From: a virus | IMG/VR virus record: IMGVR_UViG_3300021420_000021 | Coordinates: 30,267 to 94,266 of that record | DNA length: 64,000 nt | Strand: one strand, 5' to 3' | Shown: positions 57,898-64,000 of the stretch, one piece after another | Numbering within the stretch: position 1 is the first letter of the stretch | Layout of the letters: every line of letters starts with the position of its first letter | Translations under genes and position numbers: made by a program | The notes under the pieces: model-generated | What the model was told of the DNA's origin: nothing | Databases searched by the model: none | The model's input: only the letters and a program-made list of their open reading frames with translations

Positions 57898-58280
57898 ATG
57901 GCCGATTCCTCTTGTTTGCCCGAATGATTGAAATATCTCACACGAGTTACTCCCGCGAGTCGCGCCAGTTCAAGACAATTTGCACAAGGCTTTGAACATC
58001 CGAGACTGCCGTCTGCTCGTCTACGCGCAACATAAAGAGTCAATCTTGCGCCTACGTCATAATAGTTGCGCCTAATCAAAGCTACGTGTTCCGCGTGAAT
58101 CGTCCGAACGAATGCCCGATTGTCTGAATCAGGATGAGTCGAATTCCAGCGATTTGCGCCGACTGACAAAAGTCGATTGCCCGAAAATAACGCAGCGCCC
58201 ATCCGTAATCCCGGACGCGGCGCGTTACTTAACAAAGCGGTCGCCAATGCGACATCGAAACCTCGGGCGATAGAATTCAT
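57894..58280 (-). CDS. Deoxycytidylate/cytidine deaminase-like enzyme
   Basis: 128 residues. TIHAEHVAL gives the H-A-E motif (zinc His and the catalytic Glu), and CSKPCANCLEL the P-C-x-x-C zinc pair, at the usual spacing. It would deaminate dCMP (or a cytosine base in RNA/DNA) to uracil, feeding dTMP synthesis. A bit short compared with typical dCMP deaminases (~150-190). Confidence 0.85.
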   Translation of the reverse strand: MNSIARGFDVALATALLSNAPRPGLRMGAALFSGNRLLSVGANRWNSTHPDSDNRAFVRTIHAEHVALIRRNYYDVGARLTLYVARRRADGSLGCSKPCANCLELARLAGVTRVRYFNHSGKQEESAI

Positions 58281-58298
58281 AATTAGATCAGAACTTGA

Positions 58299-58448
58299 TC
58301 AGAACTTAATCAGCACATAACAAATTAGTGCCATGACCGCTAGAGTCGCAATTATCGGCCCAAAATGAACGATCAATCCCCACCACAGAAATACATTCAC
58401 GATCAGTGCGATAAGAACAACCGTGAGAAATCGCCAATTTAGAGTCAT
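58299..58448 (-). CDS. Small two-segment membrane protein
   Basis: 49 residues from ATG 58448 (GGAGG). Two hydrophobic stretches (FLTVVLIALIVNVFLWWGL; IIATLAVMALICYVLI) nearly fill it. Holin-like in size, but located in the replication block. Confidence 0.6.
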   Translation of the reverse strand: MTLNWRFLTVVLIALIVNVFLWWGLIVHFGPIIATLAVMALICYVLIKF

Positions 58449-58467
58449 AAACCTCCAACAGAACCAA

Positions 58468-58487
58468 GGCAGCCGCTTTTGGCTGCC
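58468..58487 (-). terminator. Terminator-like hairpin
   Basis: A perfect 7-bp stem GGCAGCC/GGCTGCC with loop AAAAGC on the minus strand, followed by TTGGTTCTGTT. The T tract is broken, so termination is probably partial. Lies between the small gene ending at 58502 and the membrane protein. Confidence 0.5.
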
Positions 58488-58501
58488 CCGACTCCGTTCC
58501 A

Positions 58502-58627
58502 TTACTTCTTTTTGGGCGCAAATTTGCCGATGTTAGCGAATATTTCTTCATCCGATGCTGTTACAGCGCGATAAAGAATCTTTTCAATCAATTTTTTAGA
58601 TGCTTTAGGTGTCTGTTTCTTTGCCAT
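58502..58627 (-). CDS. 41-residue basic protein
   Basis: Starts MAKKQTPKASKKLIEKILYR, ends KFAPKKK; TAATG overlap with the preceding stop. Basic helix, perhaps nucleic-acid-binding. Confidence 0.55.
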   Translation of the reverse strand: MAKKQTPKASKKLIEKILYRAVTASDEEIFANIGKFAPKKK

Positions 58628-59532
58628 TAGCTTACCTCCGTTTCTGGCGCGGCTCTGAATTTCCTTCCACGTACCTCGACTAACGCGCCGATACTCTGTG
58701 TAACTTCTTTGAATTGCGATTGCAAATCGAGTCTCAAAGTCTCAGAATTCTTGATCTTTTCAACGTCAATACCGGACATAATCGCTTTCAATTTGTCCAT
58801 TTCGATCTGCAATTCCTTCGAGTCAGTGACATTTCTGAGATCAAACGTATTCAGAAATTCTTGCAACTTCGTGACGTGTACGGCGTACAATTTCTTCGAC
58901 TTTCCATCCGCGTCAGGAGTCAATCGGTCAAGAAGAGTTTGTACAAGTTCATGTGCCGTTGTCGCAAGCGCTTGCCCGATTCCAGCAGCCGCTTCCATCA
59001 GCATCTCATGCGCTTTTTCTTTCTCCGCCGCGAATACGCCCGGAGCAACTGACTTGAGATGACCGGGAACTGAGAAAGAAATGAATTGATAAGTGAAAGT
59101 GAACTGCGCTCGGACTTCTTCTTTTGTGGGAAATTCTTTTGCGATGAAATGCTCTTTCAATTCGATTTCCGCTTGATCAATCTGATCGTCATAAACTCCG
59201 ATAAACGCGTCAACGAGTGCCGGACGAGTTTGAGTGTAATTATGAAGAATCGCATCGATCTGCTCAATCGCCGCAATCGGCGCAAAACGAATTCCGACAT
59301 CATAAGGCAGACAAATCGCGTCAATCTGTGCCTTAATCTCGTTATCTGCTTTTGCAATCGCCTTTAATTCGGGCGAAACGAGCAATTTCTTTTGGTGAGT
59401 AAACCGCGATTCGACCGCCTCAGATTGGATTCCGATATCGACTTTGCGCGTAACTCCGAATCGGCCAAAGTTGAGACGTAGAAAAACCGTTTTGTCAATC
59501 AGTGAATCTAGATTAGTCGTTTCGATTGTCAT
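58627..59532 (-). CDS. DUF3150-like protein
   Basis: 301 residues. N-terminal part (VFLRLNFGRFGVTRKVD... LLVSPELKAIAKADNEI) followed by helical regions with YQFISFSVPGHLKSV and a long C-terminal coiled coil. The length and the 'x-L-K-x-I-...' pattern resemble DUF3150, whose genes often sit beside MoxR/CbbQ-type ATPases; here a Ycf46-like ATPase is 1.4 kb upstream. Function unknown. Confidence 0.45.
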   Translation of the reverse strand: MTIETTNLDSLIDKTVFLRLNFGRFGVTRKVDIGIQSEAVESRFTHQKKLLVSPELKAIAKADNEIKAQIDAICLPYDVGIRFAPIAAIEQIDAILHNYTQTRPALVDAFIGVYDDQIDQAEIELKEHFIAKEFPTKEEVRAQFTFTYQFISFSVPGHLKSVAPGVFAAEKEKAHEMLMEAAAGIGQALATTAHELVQTLLDRLTPDADGKSKKLYAVHVTKLQEFLNTFDLRNVTDSKELQIEMDKLKAIMSGIDVEKIKNSETLRLDLQSQFKEVTQSIGALVEVRGRKFRAAPETEVS

Positions 59533-59677
59533 TGTTTTGTTTCTCCTGTCGTACTTGATATAACTCTTTGAGTGTATCTCGAATTATCAGCCGATACGTT
59601 GCAGCTTTAAAAGACGCACTAACCGCATTCTCTAGCAAATAAATTGCGCTGTCAAGTGAATTTAATTTGCCGATCAT
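59513..59677 (-). CDS. 54-residue helical protein
   Basis: Start MIGKLNSLDSAIYLLENAVS; SD TAGGAGAG. Two helices; its last 20 bp overlap the next gene. Not recognised. Confidence 0.6.
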   Translation of the reverse strand: MIGKLNSLDSAIYLLENAVSASFKAATYRLIIRDTLKELYQVRQEKQNNDNRND

Positions 59678-59678
59678 T

Positions 59679-60077
59679 TTACTCTCCTATAAACCACGAA
59701 TTCAAAAATTTTATTTCTGCGTCGATTGCGTCTTTCCTGTTGCGCCATGTTTTAACGCACTCGCCCGTATTATCCCACAACGGACGTACGACGTTAGGAT
59801 AAACATGCTTGTATCGTAGAATCGGCCCGCCTACAGGTTTTGTATTGACTCTCCAGAAAATCGGCCAATTTCTCGTAAACTCTGACATTCGGCCTTTGTC
59901 GCCTAAAACTTGTCGCAGGCCGTGAAAGATTATACGAAGTACAAAGTTATTCGGTTCGACGTGACTCGCCCGCGAAACATTCGCACCTTCGAGTAATGGA
60001 CTTTCGTGCATGAATTCTAGGACGAGAAATTTCATATCGCCCGATTCATCGATTACGAATGTAAGTTCTTGGGGCAT
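59679..60077 (-). CDS. Hypothetical protein coupled to DUF2997
   Basis: 132 residues from ATG 60077, which shares a base with the DUF2997 stop (TAATG). Alpha/beta with FVIDESGDMKFLVLEFMHE and KTWRNRKDAIDAEI. A longer open frame upstream is a shadow. Part of the Ycf46/DUF1257/DUF2997 group by position. Confidence 0.6.
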   Translation of the reverse strand: MPQELTFVIDESGDMKFLVLEFMHESPLLEGANVSRASHVEPNNFVLRIIFHGLRQVLGDKGRMSEFTRNWPIFWRVNTKPVGGPILRYKHVYPNVVRPLWDNTGECVKTWRNRKDAIDAEIKFLNSWFIGE

Positions 60078-60268
60078 TAGTTTTTCTGCTGCAATTTTGT
60101 CTGTGTCAAACACGGCCTGTTGAATTCCGGTTTGTGCGTCACATGGTCCGACTTTCCGACCGCACGCGCAAAACCTTCCTGAATTGCGGCACAACCTTTA
60201 CCTTGATATCCAGCAAGATCAACAGAAACTTCGCCGGATTCATCAATTTCCACAGTTATGATTTTCAT
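60077..60268 (-). CDS. DUF2997 protein
   Basis: 63 residues. IITVEIDESGEVSVDLAGYQGKGC, then an Ala-rich helix and PEFN; this is the DUF2997 pattern ('i.peGev.ve..G..G..C......l...lG'). In cyanobacteria DUF2997, DUF1257 (Ycf35) and Ycf46 are neighbours. Role unknown there too. Confidence 0.65.
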   Translation of the reverse strand: MKIITVEIDESGEVSVDLAGYQGKGCAAIQEGFARAVGKSDHVTHKPEFNRPCLTQTKLQQKN

Positions 60269-60278
60269 ATATTCCTTT

Positions 60279-60680
60279 CTACGCTTGCAAATATTTGATA
60301 ACAGTCTTTCCGTTTACGACTTGGCGCGACATCAATTTTGCGCCGATTCGCTTTGCTTCTTTCGCAGTCGTTCGATTTGCGTAGTTCTTCTTTAGATCAG
60401 TTAACCATTTTGTATTGTGTTTGCCCGAGTCGAACTGAGAAATGATGGCCGAATATCTGCCATCAGGAGTCTTGACAAAGCCGATGTCATTCGCGGCAGC
60501 GCCTACAAACTTGCGCCGAACTATGACATTCGCTTTCTCGGGCCGAGTATCGCCGTGATATCCCACTAAGTTTTGCGCTTCGTCATGAACTTCGACATTA
60601 TTATAACCCATATCGCCCAAAGCAGCAACAAGGCATTCACGATCTTTGTACTGCGTTTCGAGACTTGCGTAAGCTGACAT
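60279..60680 (-). CDS. DUF1257 (Ycf35-like) protein
   Basis: 133 residues, SD AGGAG. MSAYASLETQYKDRECLVAALGDMGY, then V.....LVGYHGDTRPEKANVIVRR, DIGFVKTPDGRYSAII and a WLTDLKKNYA region follow the DUF1257/Ycf35 order. Preceded by a short leader ORF. Likely works with the DUF2997 protein and the Ycf46-like ATPase. Confidence 0.65.
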   Translation of the reverse strand: MSAYASLETQYKDRECLVAALGDMGYNNVEVHDEAQNLVGYHGDTRPEKANVIVRRKFVGAAANDIGFVKTPDGRYSAIISQFDSGKHNTKWLTDLKKNYANRTTAKEAKRIGAKLMSRQVVNGKTVIKYLQA

Positions 60681-60689
60681 AATTTTCTC

Positions 60690-60761
60690 CTAGTAGTAAA
60701 TCGCGTACCAGCGCTGAAGTTTTATGCTCCGAACAAGTTGATAATTTCTAATTTTCTTCAT
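60690..60761 (-). CDS. 23-residue leader peptide candidate
   Basis: ATG 60761 with AGAGGGC upstream; the stop TAG overlaps the SD of the DUF1257 gene. The sequence ends RWYAIYY, with a run of aromatic codons. It is the first ORF behind a consensus promoter, so it may regulate translation of the next gene. Confidence 0.45.
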   Translation of the reverse strand: MKKIRNYQLVRSIKLQRWYAIYY

Positions 60762-60781
60762 AAATTCGGCCCTCTACAACG

Positions 60782-60809
60782 ATTATACACGTACAAAATC
60801 TTGTGTCAA
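60782..60809 (-). promoter_or_regulatory. Near-perfect sigma70 promoter, minus strand
   Basis: TTGACA (60809-60804), 16-bp spacer, TATAAT (60787-60782). Drives the leader ORF, DUF1257, DUF2997 and downstream genes. Confidence 0.8.
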
Positions 60810-60853
60810 GCTTTCTTTTCGCCCGATTTTGCCCGAAAGTGCTATTACTAAAG

Positions 60854-60940
60854 TTACTCCGCTCGGATTTTCAAAATGGCGTTTATCTCACATGCAATCC
60901 AGCCGACTGCAATTCCAAACATAAACCCAAAATATATCAT
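60854..60940 (-). CDS. 28-residue membrane peptide
   Basis: ATG overlaps the ATPase stop (ATGA). A single hydrophobic stretch (MIYFGFMFGIAVGWIACEI) followed by a few charged residues. SD GGAAGGAAAA. Small phage membrane peptide. Confidence 0.5.
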   Translation of the reverse strand: MIYFGFMFGIAVGWIACEINAILKIRAE

Positions 60941-62493
60941 CGCATTTTCCTTCCCGTAGTCGTAACAGTCGGGACGTGTGTAATCTCAGTCTTAGGCGCG
61001 GTATAAGTATAAAGGCCCGGATGTGACGCGCTAAGAAAGCGATTGTGGGCCGATTGCTGTAATTCCGCCATTGCTTCCGAATGTGACTTCATCAAAGGCA
61101 CGACATAGCGCGAAGCTTCCATGAGTGTCGAACCCATCATATCGGCTTTGTCACACATCGAATCGATTTCGCGCCCGGTAAACATATCCATTTCTGGAAT
61201 CTCTGTCGTTTGCTCGGACGTGAGTTTATATTTCGCAATTTTCAGTCTCAGAATCTCGGCTCGTTCATCGGCATTCGGAGGAGCGAAAAAGAAAATTCCA
61301 CCTTTCTCGAATCGTGAGATTAACTCTGCGGGCAGACCGCGCAAACTATTCGCAGTCGCGCATAACAAGATTTGACCATCAGATATCGCTTCGACTACCG
61401 CTTCAGCGTTTCGTAAATTCTTGCCCGAATTGCCGACTAAAGAATCTTGCATTCCCGCGATATCGAAATTTATGACCGGAACCTCGAATTCTCCTCCGAG
61501 ACAGTAAATGATATGCGACTTCGATGCTCCGGGAACGCCAAGAAACAACGTACAGACAACTTTCTTGTCTTCGACCCACGAAAGAAAGTTCCCGAGTAAA
61601 TCGCCCTTGACTCCACTTGTATCAGTTCCCGCCCCCGCAAAGGCTTTCTCGATTTCATCAACGCGGAGAATTACTTTCGCACCACGTTTTCCTTTCATGA
61701 TCTGCGTCAGATACGTTTTGATGTTCGTTAATCCGCCTGCGTCTTTCAGTGTTTCCGGGCCTGTGTAAAAGCTAAGACCGGGACACGCGGAAACGATATC
61801 GCGCTTTCTCTGCCACATTCCAGCGATATCTAATTTGCTCGTTTTTAGATCGATGTGCATTGCCGTTGCTTGGTCCGAAGGGAATGCCGCGATTCCGACA
61901 AGTGCGTCAGCACTTTTCTCTAATATTTCTTCAGTCGGAGTTTTTGCGCCCGCGAATCCGAAACAGTCTTTTACGATCTGTTTAAGTTCGGCCCGAGTTG
62001 GCAATGGTTCTTCTAATGCGAGAACATCGTTATTCAATTCAGGTGGAAGAACAGTTCCGAGAACAGACAATAACACAAGCATATTTCCATTTGCTTTGTA
62101 CGAGTCTCGGACATTCCAAATGCCTTGTAGAACGAGTGGATCAGCCCAAAACAAATGTATATTGTGTACAAAACAGATGACATCTTCTGATGCGTATTCA
62201 AGGGCCGATAACGCAATCGGCAATTGCGCAGTCGCGCCCGCATCGACCTGAATCTTGCTAATCATGCTTGCGACTTCGGCAGAACCTTTGTCATTCTTGC
62301 CAATCAAACCGTGAATCGCATCCCAAGATACAAGCGGAGTTTTGTTAATCAATTCTTCGCCCGCAGTTTTCGTAAGTCCGGTAATCAAAGCTTTGCGGAC
62401 GTTTGTAATTGTCGAAGCGGCATCAGATGTTCTGACGCTGATAATCGGCGTACTGACGGCGCGTGCGGCGATAAATTGCTTTAGAAAATTCAC
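60937..62493 (-). CDS. Ycf46-like AAA ATPase with a permuted P-loop core
   Basis: 518 residues. The N-terminal ~235 residues match Ycf46: SEDVICFVHNIHLF, NMLVLLSVLGTVLPPELN and LEEPLPTRAELKQIV. Then the AAA core is out of order: Walker B VILRVDEIEKAF (274-285) with GDLLGNFLSWVEDK comes first, Walker A GVPGASKS (319-326) second, then LVGNSGKNLR, sensor-1 CATANSLRGLP (378-388) and the Arg-finger-type SRFEKGG (393-399). In normal AAA proteins Walker A precedes Walker B by ~60 residues. A helical end follows. The parts are intact, so ATPase activity is likely. Neighbours DUF1257 and DUF2997 support a Ycf46-type complex. Confidence 0.8.
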   Translation of the reverse strand: MNFLKQFIAARAVSTPIISVRTSDAASTITNVRKALITGLTKTAGEELINKTPLVSWDAIHGLIGKNDKGSAEVASMISKIQVDAGATAQLPIALSALEYASEDVICFVHNIHLFWADPLVLQGIWNVRDSYKANGNMLVLLSVLGTVLPPELNNDVLALEEPLPTRAELKQIVKDCFGFAGAKTPTEEILEKSADALVGIAAFPSDQATAMHIDLKTSKLDIAGMWQRKRDIVSACPGLSFYTGPETLKDAGGLTNIKTYLTQIMKGKRGAKVILRVDEIEKAFAGAGTDTSGVKGDLLGNFLSWVEDKKVVCTLFLGVPGASKSHIIYCLGGEFEVPVINFDIAGMQDSLVGNSGKNLRNAEAVVEAISDGQILLCATANSLRGLPAELISRFEKGGIFFFAPPNADERAEILRLKIAKYKLTSEQTTEIPEMDMFTGREIDSMCDKADMMGSTLMEASRYVVPLMKSHSEAMAELQQSAHNRFLSASHPGLYTYTAPKTEITHVPTVTTTGRKMR

Positions 62494-62939
62494 TTTATTC
62501 TCCTTGGTTCGCCCGTTTCCGGATCAACGTGCCTAAAGAACACGACACGATAGCCCGTCGCATCTGATCCCCTGTGATGATTGCCCATATCTCCGTGCCG
62601 CGCTGTCCATCCATCAACCTCAAACGGCGCGAGAGCTTTGGCGATTCTTTCTTCTGATCCTTCGCCATAAGTATTGTCATTTGTGAAAGGAACGAATTCC
62701 TCTTTGTTCTCTGCTTTCATGCCAATAGGCGCGTCTGAAAACCACTCCATTTGTGCAGCACCTTGGGAACTTGTAAGCGCCTTTGTAAACTCATCAAGCG
62801 CCATCCAAACTTCACAGACGCGACAGCCGCTAATCTTGTCTGTAATAGTAATGTGCATCGGAATCGCGTTTCGACTACCTTGACTTCTGCACATCTGCAC
62901 TGTAGCGGCCAGCGTCTTTGATCCATTCGTTATTTTCAC
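62490..62939 (-). CDS. Hypothetical protein
   Basis: 149 residues; beta-rich with MHITITDKISGCRVCEVWM and TARHGDMGNHHRGSDATGYRV. 4-nt overlaps on both sides. Not recognised. Confidence 0.55.
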   Translation of the reverse strand: MKITNGSKTLAATVQMCRSQGSRNAIPMHITITDKISGCRVCEVWMALDEFTKALTSSQGAAQMEWFSDAPIGMKAENKEEFVPFTNDNTYGEGSEERIAKALAPFEVDGWTARHGDMGNHHRGSDATGYRVVFFRHVDPETGEPRRIK

Positions 62940-63103
62940 TTTGATTTCTCCATGAATAGCGGGTCAACTCGGTAATATCCGATTCGCCCATCTGTGTAAT
63001 ATCGATATTCAACATCTTCGTAAATAAACCCAATCTTGCGCGAGTTAACTAGCTTGTTTAGCGCCTGTTCTTGCTCTGGCGTGCAATCGGGCCAATTTCT
63101 CAT
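62936..63103 (-). CDS. 55-residue hypothetical protein
   Basis: Starts MRNWPDCTPEQEQALNKLVN; then an aromatic beta part (YEDVEYRYYTDGRIGYYRVD). Coupled by 4-nt overlaps. Not recognised. Confidence 0.6.
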   Translation of the reverse strand: MRNWPDCTPEQEQALNKLVNSRKIGFIYEDVEYRYYTDGRIGYYRVDPLFMEKSK

Positions 63104-63279
63104 TGTCGGCCCGCCTTCGTCATAAACGGGCGCGAATTCATCTCTAATGGGTCCGTAATACGTTCACCGTTAATCATCCAATCGAGCAAATCATGGTCAA
63201 CAGGTGCGAGTCCGCACAAAGCACAACCTTTGCCTGTATATGAGTTGTGTACTGTAAAAAGATGCTTTGGATCAATCAT
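63100..63279 (-). CDS. 59-residue hypothetical protein
   Basis: Starts MIDPKHLFTVHNSYTGKGC; CALCG may be half of a zinc site, with later His. ATGA overlaps at both ends place it in the same operon. Confidence 0.6.
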   Translation of the reverse strand: MIDPKHLFTVHNSYTGKGCALCGLAPVDHDLLDWMINGERITDPLEMNSRPFMTKAGRQ

Positions 63280-63443
63280 CGTTTTACTCCGATCAGTTTA
63301 CAGAATACACTGATTTTACATTCGGCGCAAATCAAATCGCCCGATGCGACCGGACTTCCGCAAACGCCACATGCGTTAGTGCTCGGTTTTGGCGTTTTCG
63401 GCCCGCGCTCTGATTTCTTAATTGCAATTCGTGAATACGACAT
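63276..63443 (-). CDS. Small zinc-ribbon protein
   Basis: 55 residues from ATG 63443 (GAGG upstream). CGVCGSP... LICAEC gives a Cys4 ribbon; basic N-terminus. Perhaps a nucleic-acid-binding protein. Confidence 0.6.
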   Translation of the reverse strand: MSYSRIAIKKSERGPKTPKPSTNACGVCGSPVASGDLICAECKISVFCKLIGVKR

Positions 63444-63462
63444 GATTTTTCCTCGCTCGGAT

Positions 63463-64000
63463 TTAGTAATTTTCCGCTTCCGTTCGCGTGATAAAGAAAT
63501 GAATTCCGCCACCGCATTCGATCCATCGATCTTCATTCCATTTATCACATTTTACGATCTTGCCGACGCGATACTCCGTTTTATTATCGTATTGACTAAT
63601 GCCAACTTCTGCGCCGATGACTTCGAGAACTTTGACGTATTCGGCACGACATTTTCGTCCTGTGGCGTTACTTCGCTTTGCGTTCTTGCCGACTAAAACT
63701 TTCACGATTACGTCGTTATTACATTTCTTCCAGCCTGTGATCTGCCCGACTTCAGGCACAATAGACGATTGTGCAGCCAATAGCGGCGAGATGTTTTTCG
63801 CACCAGAAAGGTCCGCACTACGAAGGTTCGCACCATAAAGGTCCGCACTACGAAGGTCCGCACCATAAAGGTCCGCACCAGAAAGGTCCGCACTACGAAG
63901 GTTCGCACCAGAAAGGTCCGCACTACGAAGGTTCGCACCAGAAAGGTCCGCACTACGAAGGTTCGCACCAGAAAGGTCCGCACTACGAAGGTTCGCACCA
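63463..64000 (-). CDS. Pentapeptide-repeat protein with DUF5758 C-terminal domain (5' end outside window)
   Basis: At least 178 codons, running off the right edge. Residues coded from 64000 to ~63797 are A(D/N)LxS-type pentapeptide repeats ([10 protein letters not shown] alternating), a right-handed quadrilateral beta helix that mimics DNA shape in some families. The C-terminal ~100 residues ([51 protein letters not shown]) match the DUF5758 domain found at the end of such proteins. Role unknown; gyrase protection or host-protein binding are options. Confidence 0.8.
   Translation of the reverse strand, partial: GANLRSADLSGANLRSADLSGANLRSADLSGANLRSADLSGADLYGADLRSADLYGANLRSADLSGAKNISPLLAAQSSIVPEVGQITGWKKCNNDVIVKVLVGKNAKRSNATGRKCRAEYVKVLEVIGAEVGISQYDNKTEYRVGKIVKCDKWNEDRWIECGGGIHFFITRTEAENY
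63797..64000 (-). repeat. 30-bp tandem repeat encoding two pentapeptides
   Basis: The unit, read on the minus strand, encodes [10 protein letters not shown]. Copies nearest the window edge are identical in DNA, those further in differ by a few bases, so the array has expanded recently. It is protein coding, not a CRISPR. Confidence 0.8.

Noticed and set aside
63708-63998. Open frame reading as repeated [10 protein letters not shown] units
   Set aside because: It is the wrong frame of the pentapeptide repeat array; the frame continuous with the DUF5758 domain gives [10 protein letters not shown] repeats.
63797-64000. CRISPR-like direct repeats
   Set aside because: The 30-bp units are contiguous without spacers and encode pentapeptides.

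Overview
This window looks like part of a tailed, podovirus-like bacteriophage genome or prophage infecting a Gram-negative host. There is no ribosomal, tRNA or metabolic gene backbone. Short genes are packed head to tail with ATGA, TAATG or GTGA overlaps. The left ~39 kb (+ strand) carries virion and lysis genes and the right ~25 kb (- strand) carries replication, recombination and nucleotide genes. The two blocks converge with no gap at 39038/39039. A signal-peptide beta-barrel-like protein and a membrane-anchored coiled-coil protein suggest an outer-membraned host. The host genus cannot be named from the sequence; ice-binding-like (DUF3494) domains and SleB-like/DUF2778 enzymes would fit a soil or cold-environment bacterium, but that is inference.

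Plus strand. Positions 1-~110 look like the 3' end of a group I intron splitting a capsid-like gene whose last exon is 121-498. Then come an endonuclease VII-type HNH gene; three Ig-like virion or decoration proteins, the first carrying a DUF3494 domain; a small-gene block with an HNH endonuclease inserted between two paralogous zinc-ribbon genes; two related neck/adaptor proteins; a 1632-residue nozzle/tail protein with a second DUF3494 domain; three large Ala/Gln-rich proteins in the place where T7-like phages encode internal (ejection) proteins; a lysis and cell-wall region (SleB-like hydrolase, holin-like and spanin-like proteins, DUF2778 enzyme); nucleotide genes (2-deoxyribosyltransferase-like, DUF5664); and a tail-fibre cluster ending in a pectate-lyase-type tailspike.

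Minus strand, in transcription order from 64000 down: a pentapeptide-repeat/DUF5758 protein, small zinc proteins, a Ycf46-like AAA ATPase with a permuted P-loop core next to DUF1257 and DUF2997 genes (a cyanobacterial/plastid-type set), a DUF3150-like protein, dCMP deaminase, clamp-like protein, a 350-bp AT-rich gene-free stretch, phosphoesterase, nucleotidyltransferase, MazG-like, membrane-anchored resolvase-like nuclease, PD-(D/E)XK nuclease, RNA ligase, ClpB-type AAA+, SF2 helicase, RecA, SprT-like protease, a minimal protein-kinase-like protein and the outer-membrane-like protein.

The least ordinary signals are: (i) two leaders (575-635 and 4694-4740) with unrelated stems but the same architecture, a 9-10 bp hairpin whose whole 7-nt loop is complementary to a segment covering the Shine-Dalgarno (SD) sequence of an endonuclease gene, with compensatory changes throughout; (ii) two DUF3494 domains plugged into virion proteins; (iii) the AAA ATPase with Walker B before Walker A; (iv) several other structured intergenic RNAs. 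Six or seven endonuclease genes of the homing type are scattered through both halves. Sigma70-like promoters (TTGACW-16/18-TATAMT or TAAAGT) recur on both strands.
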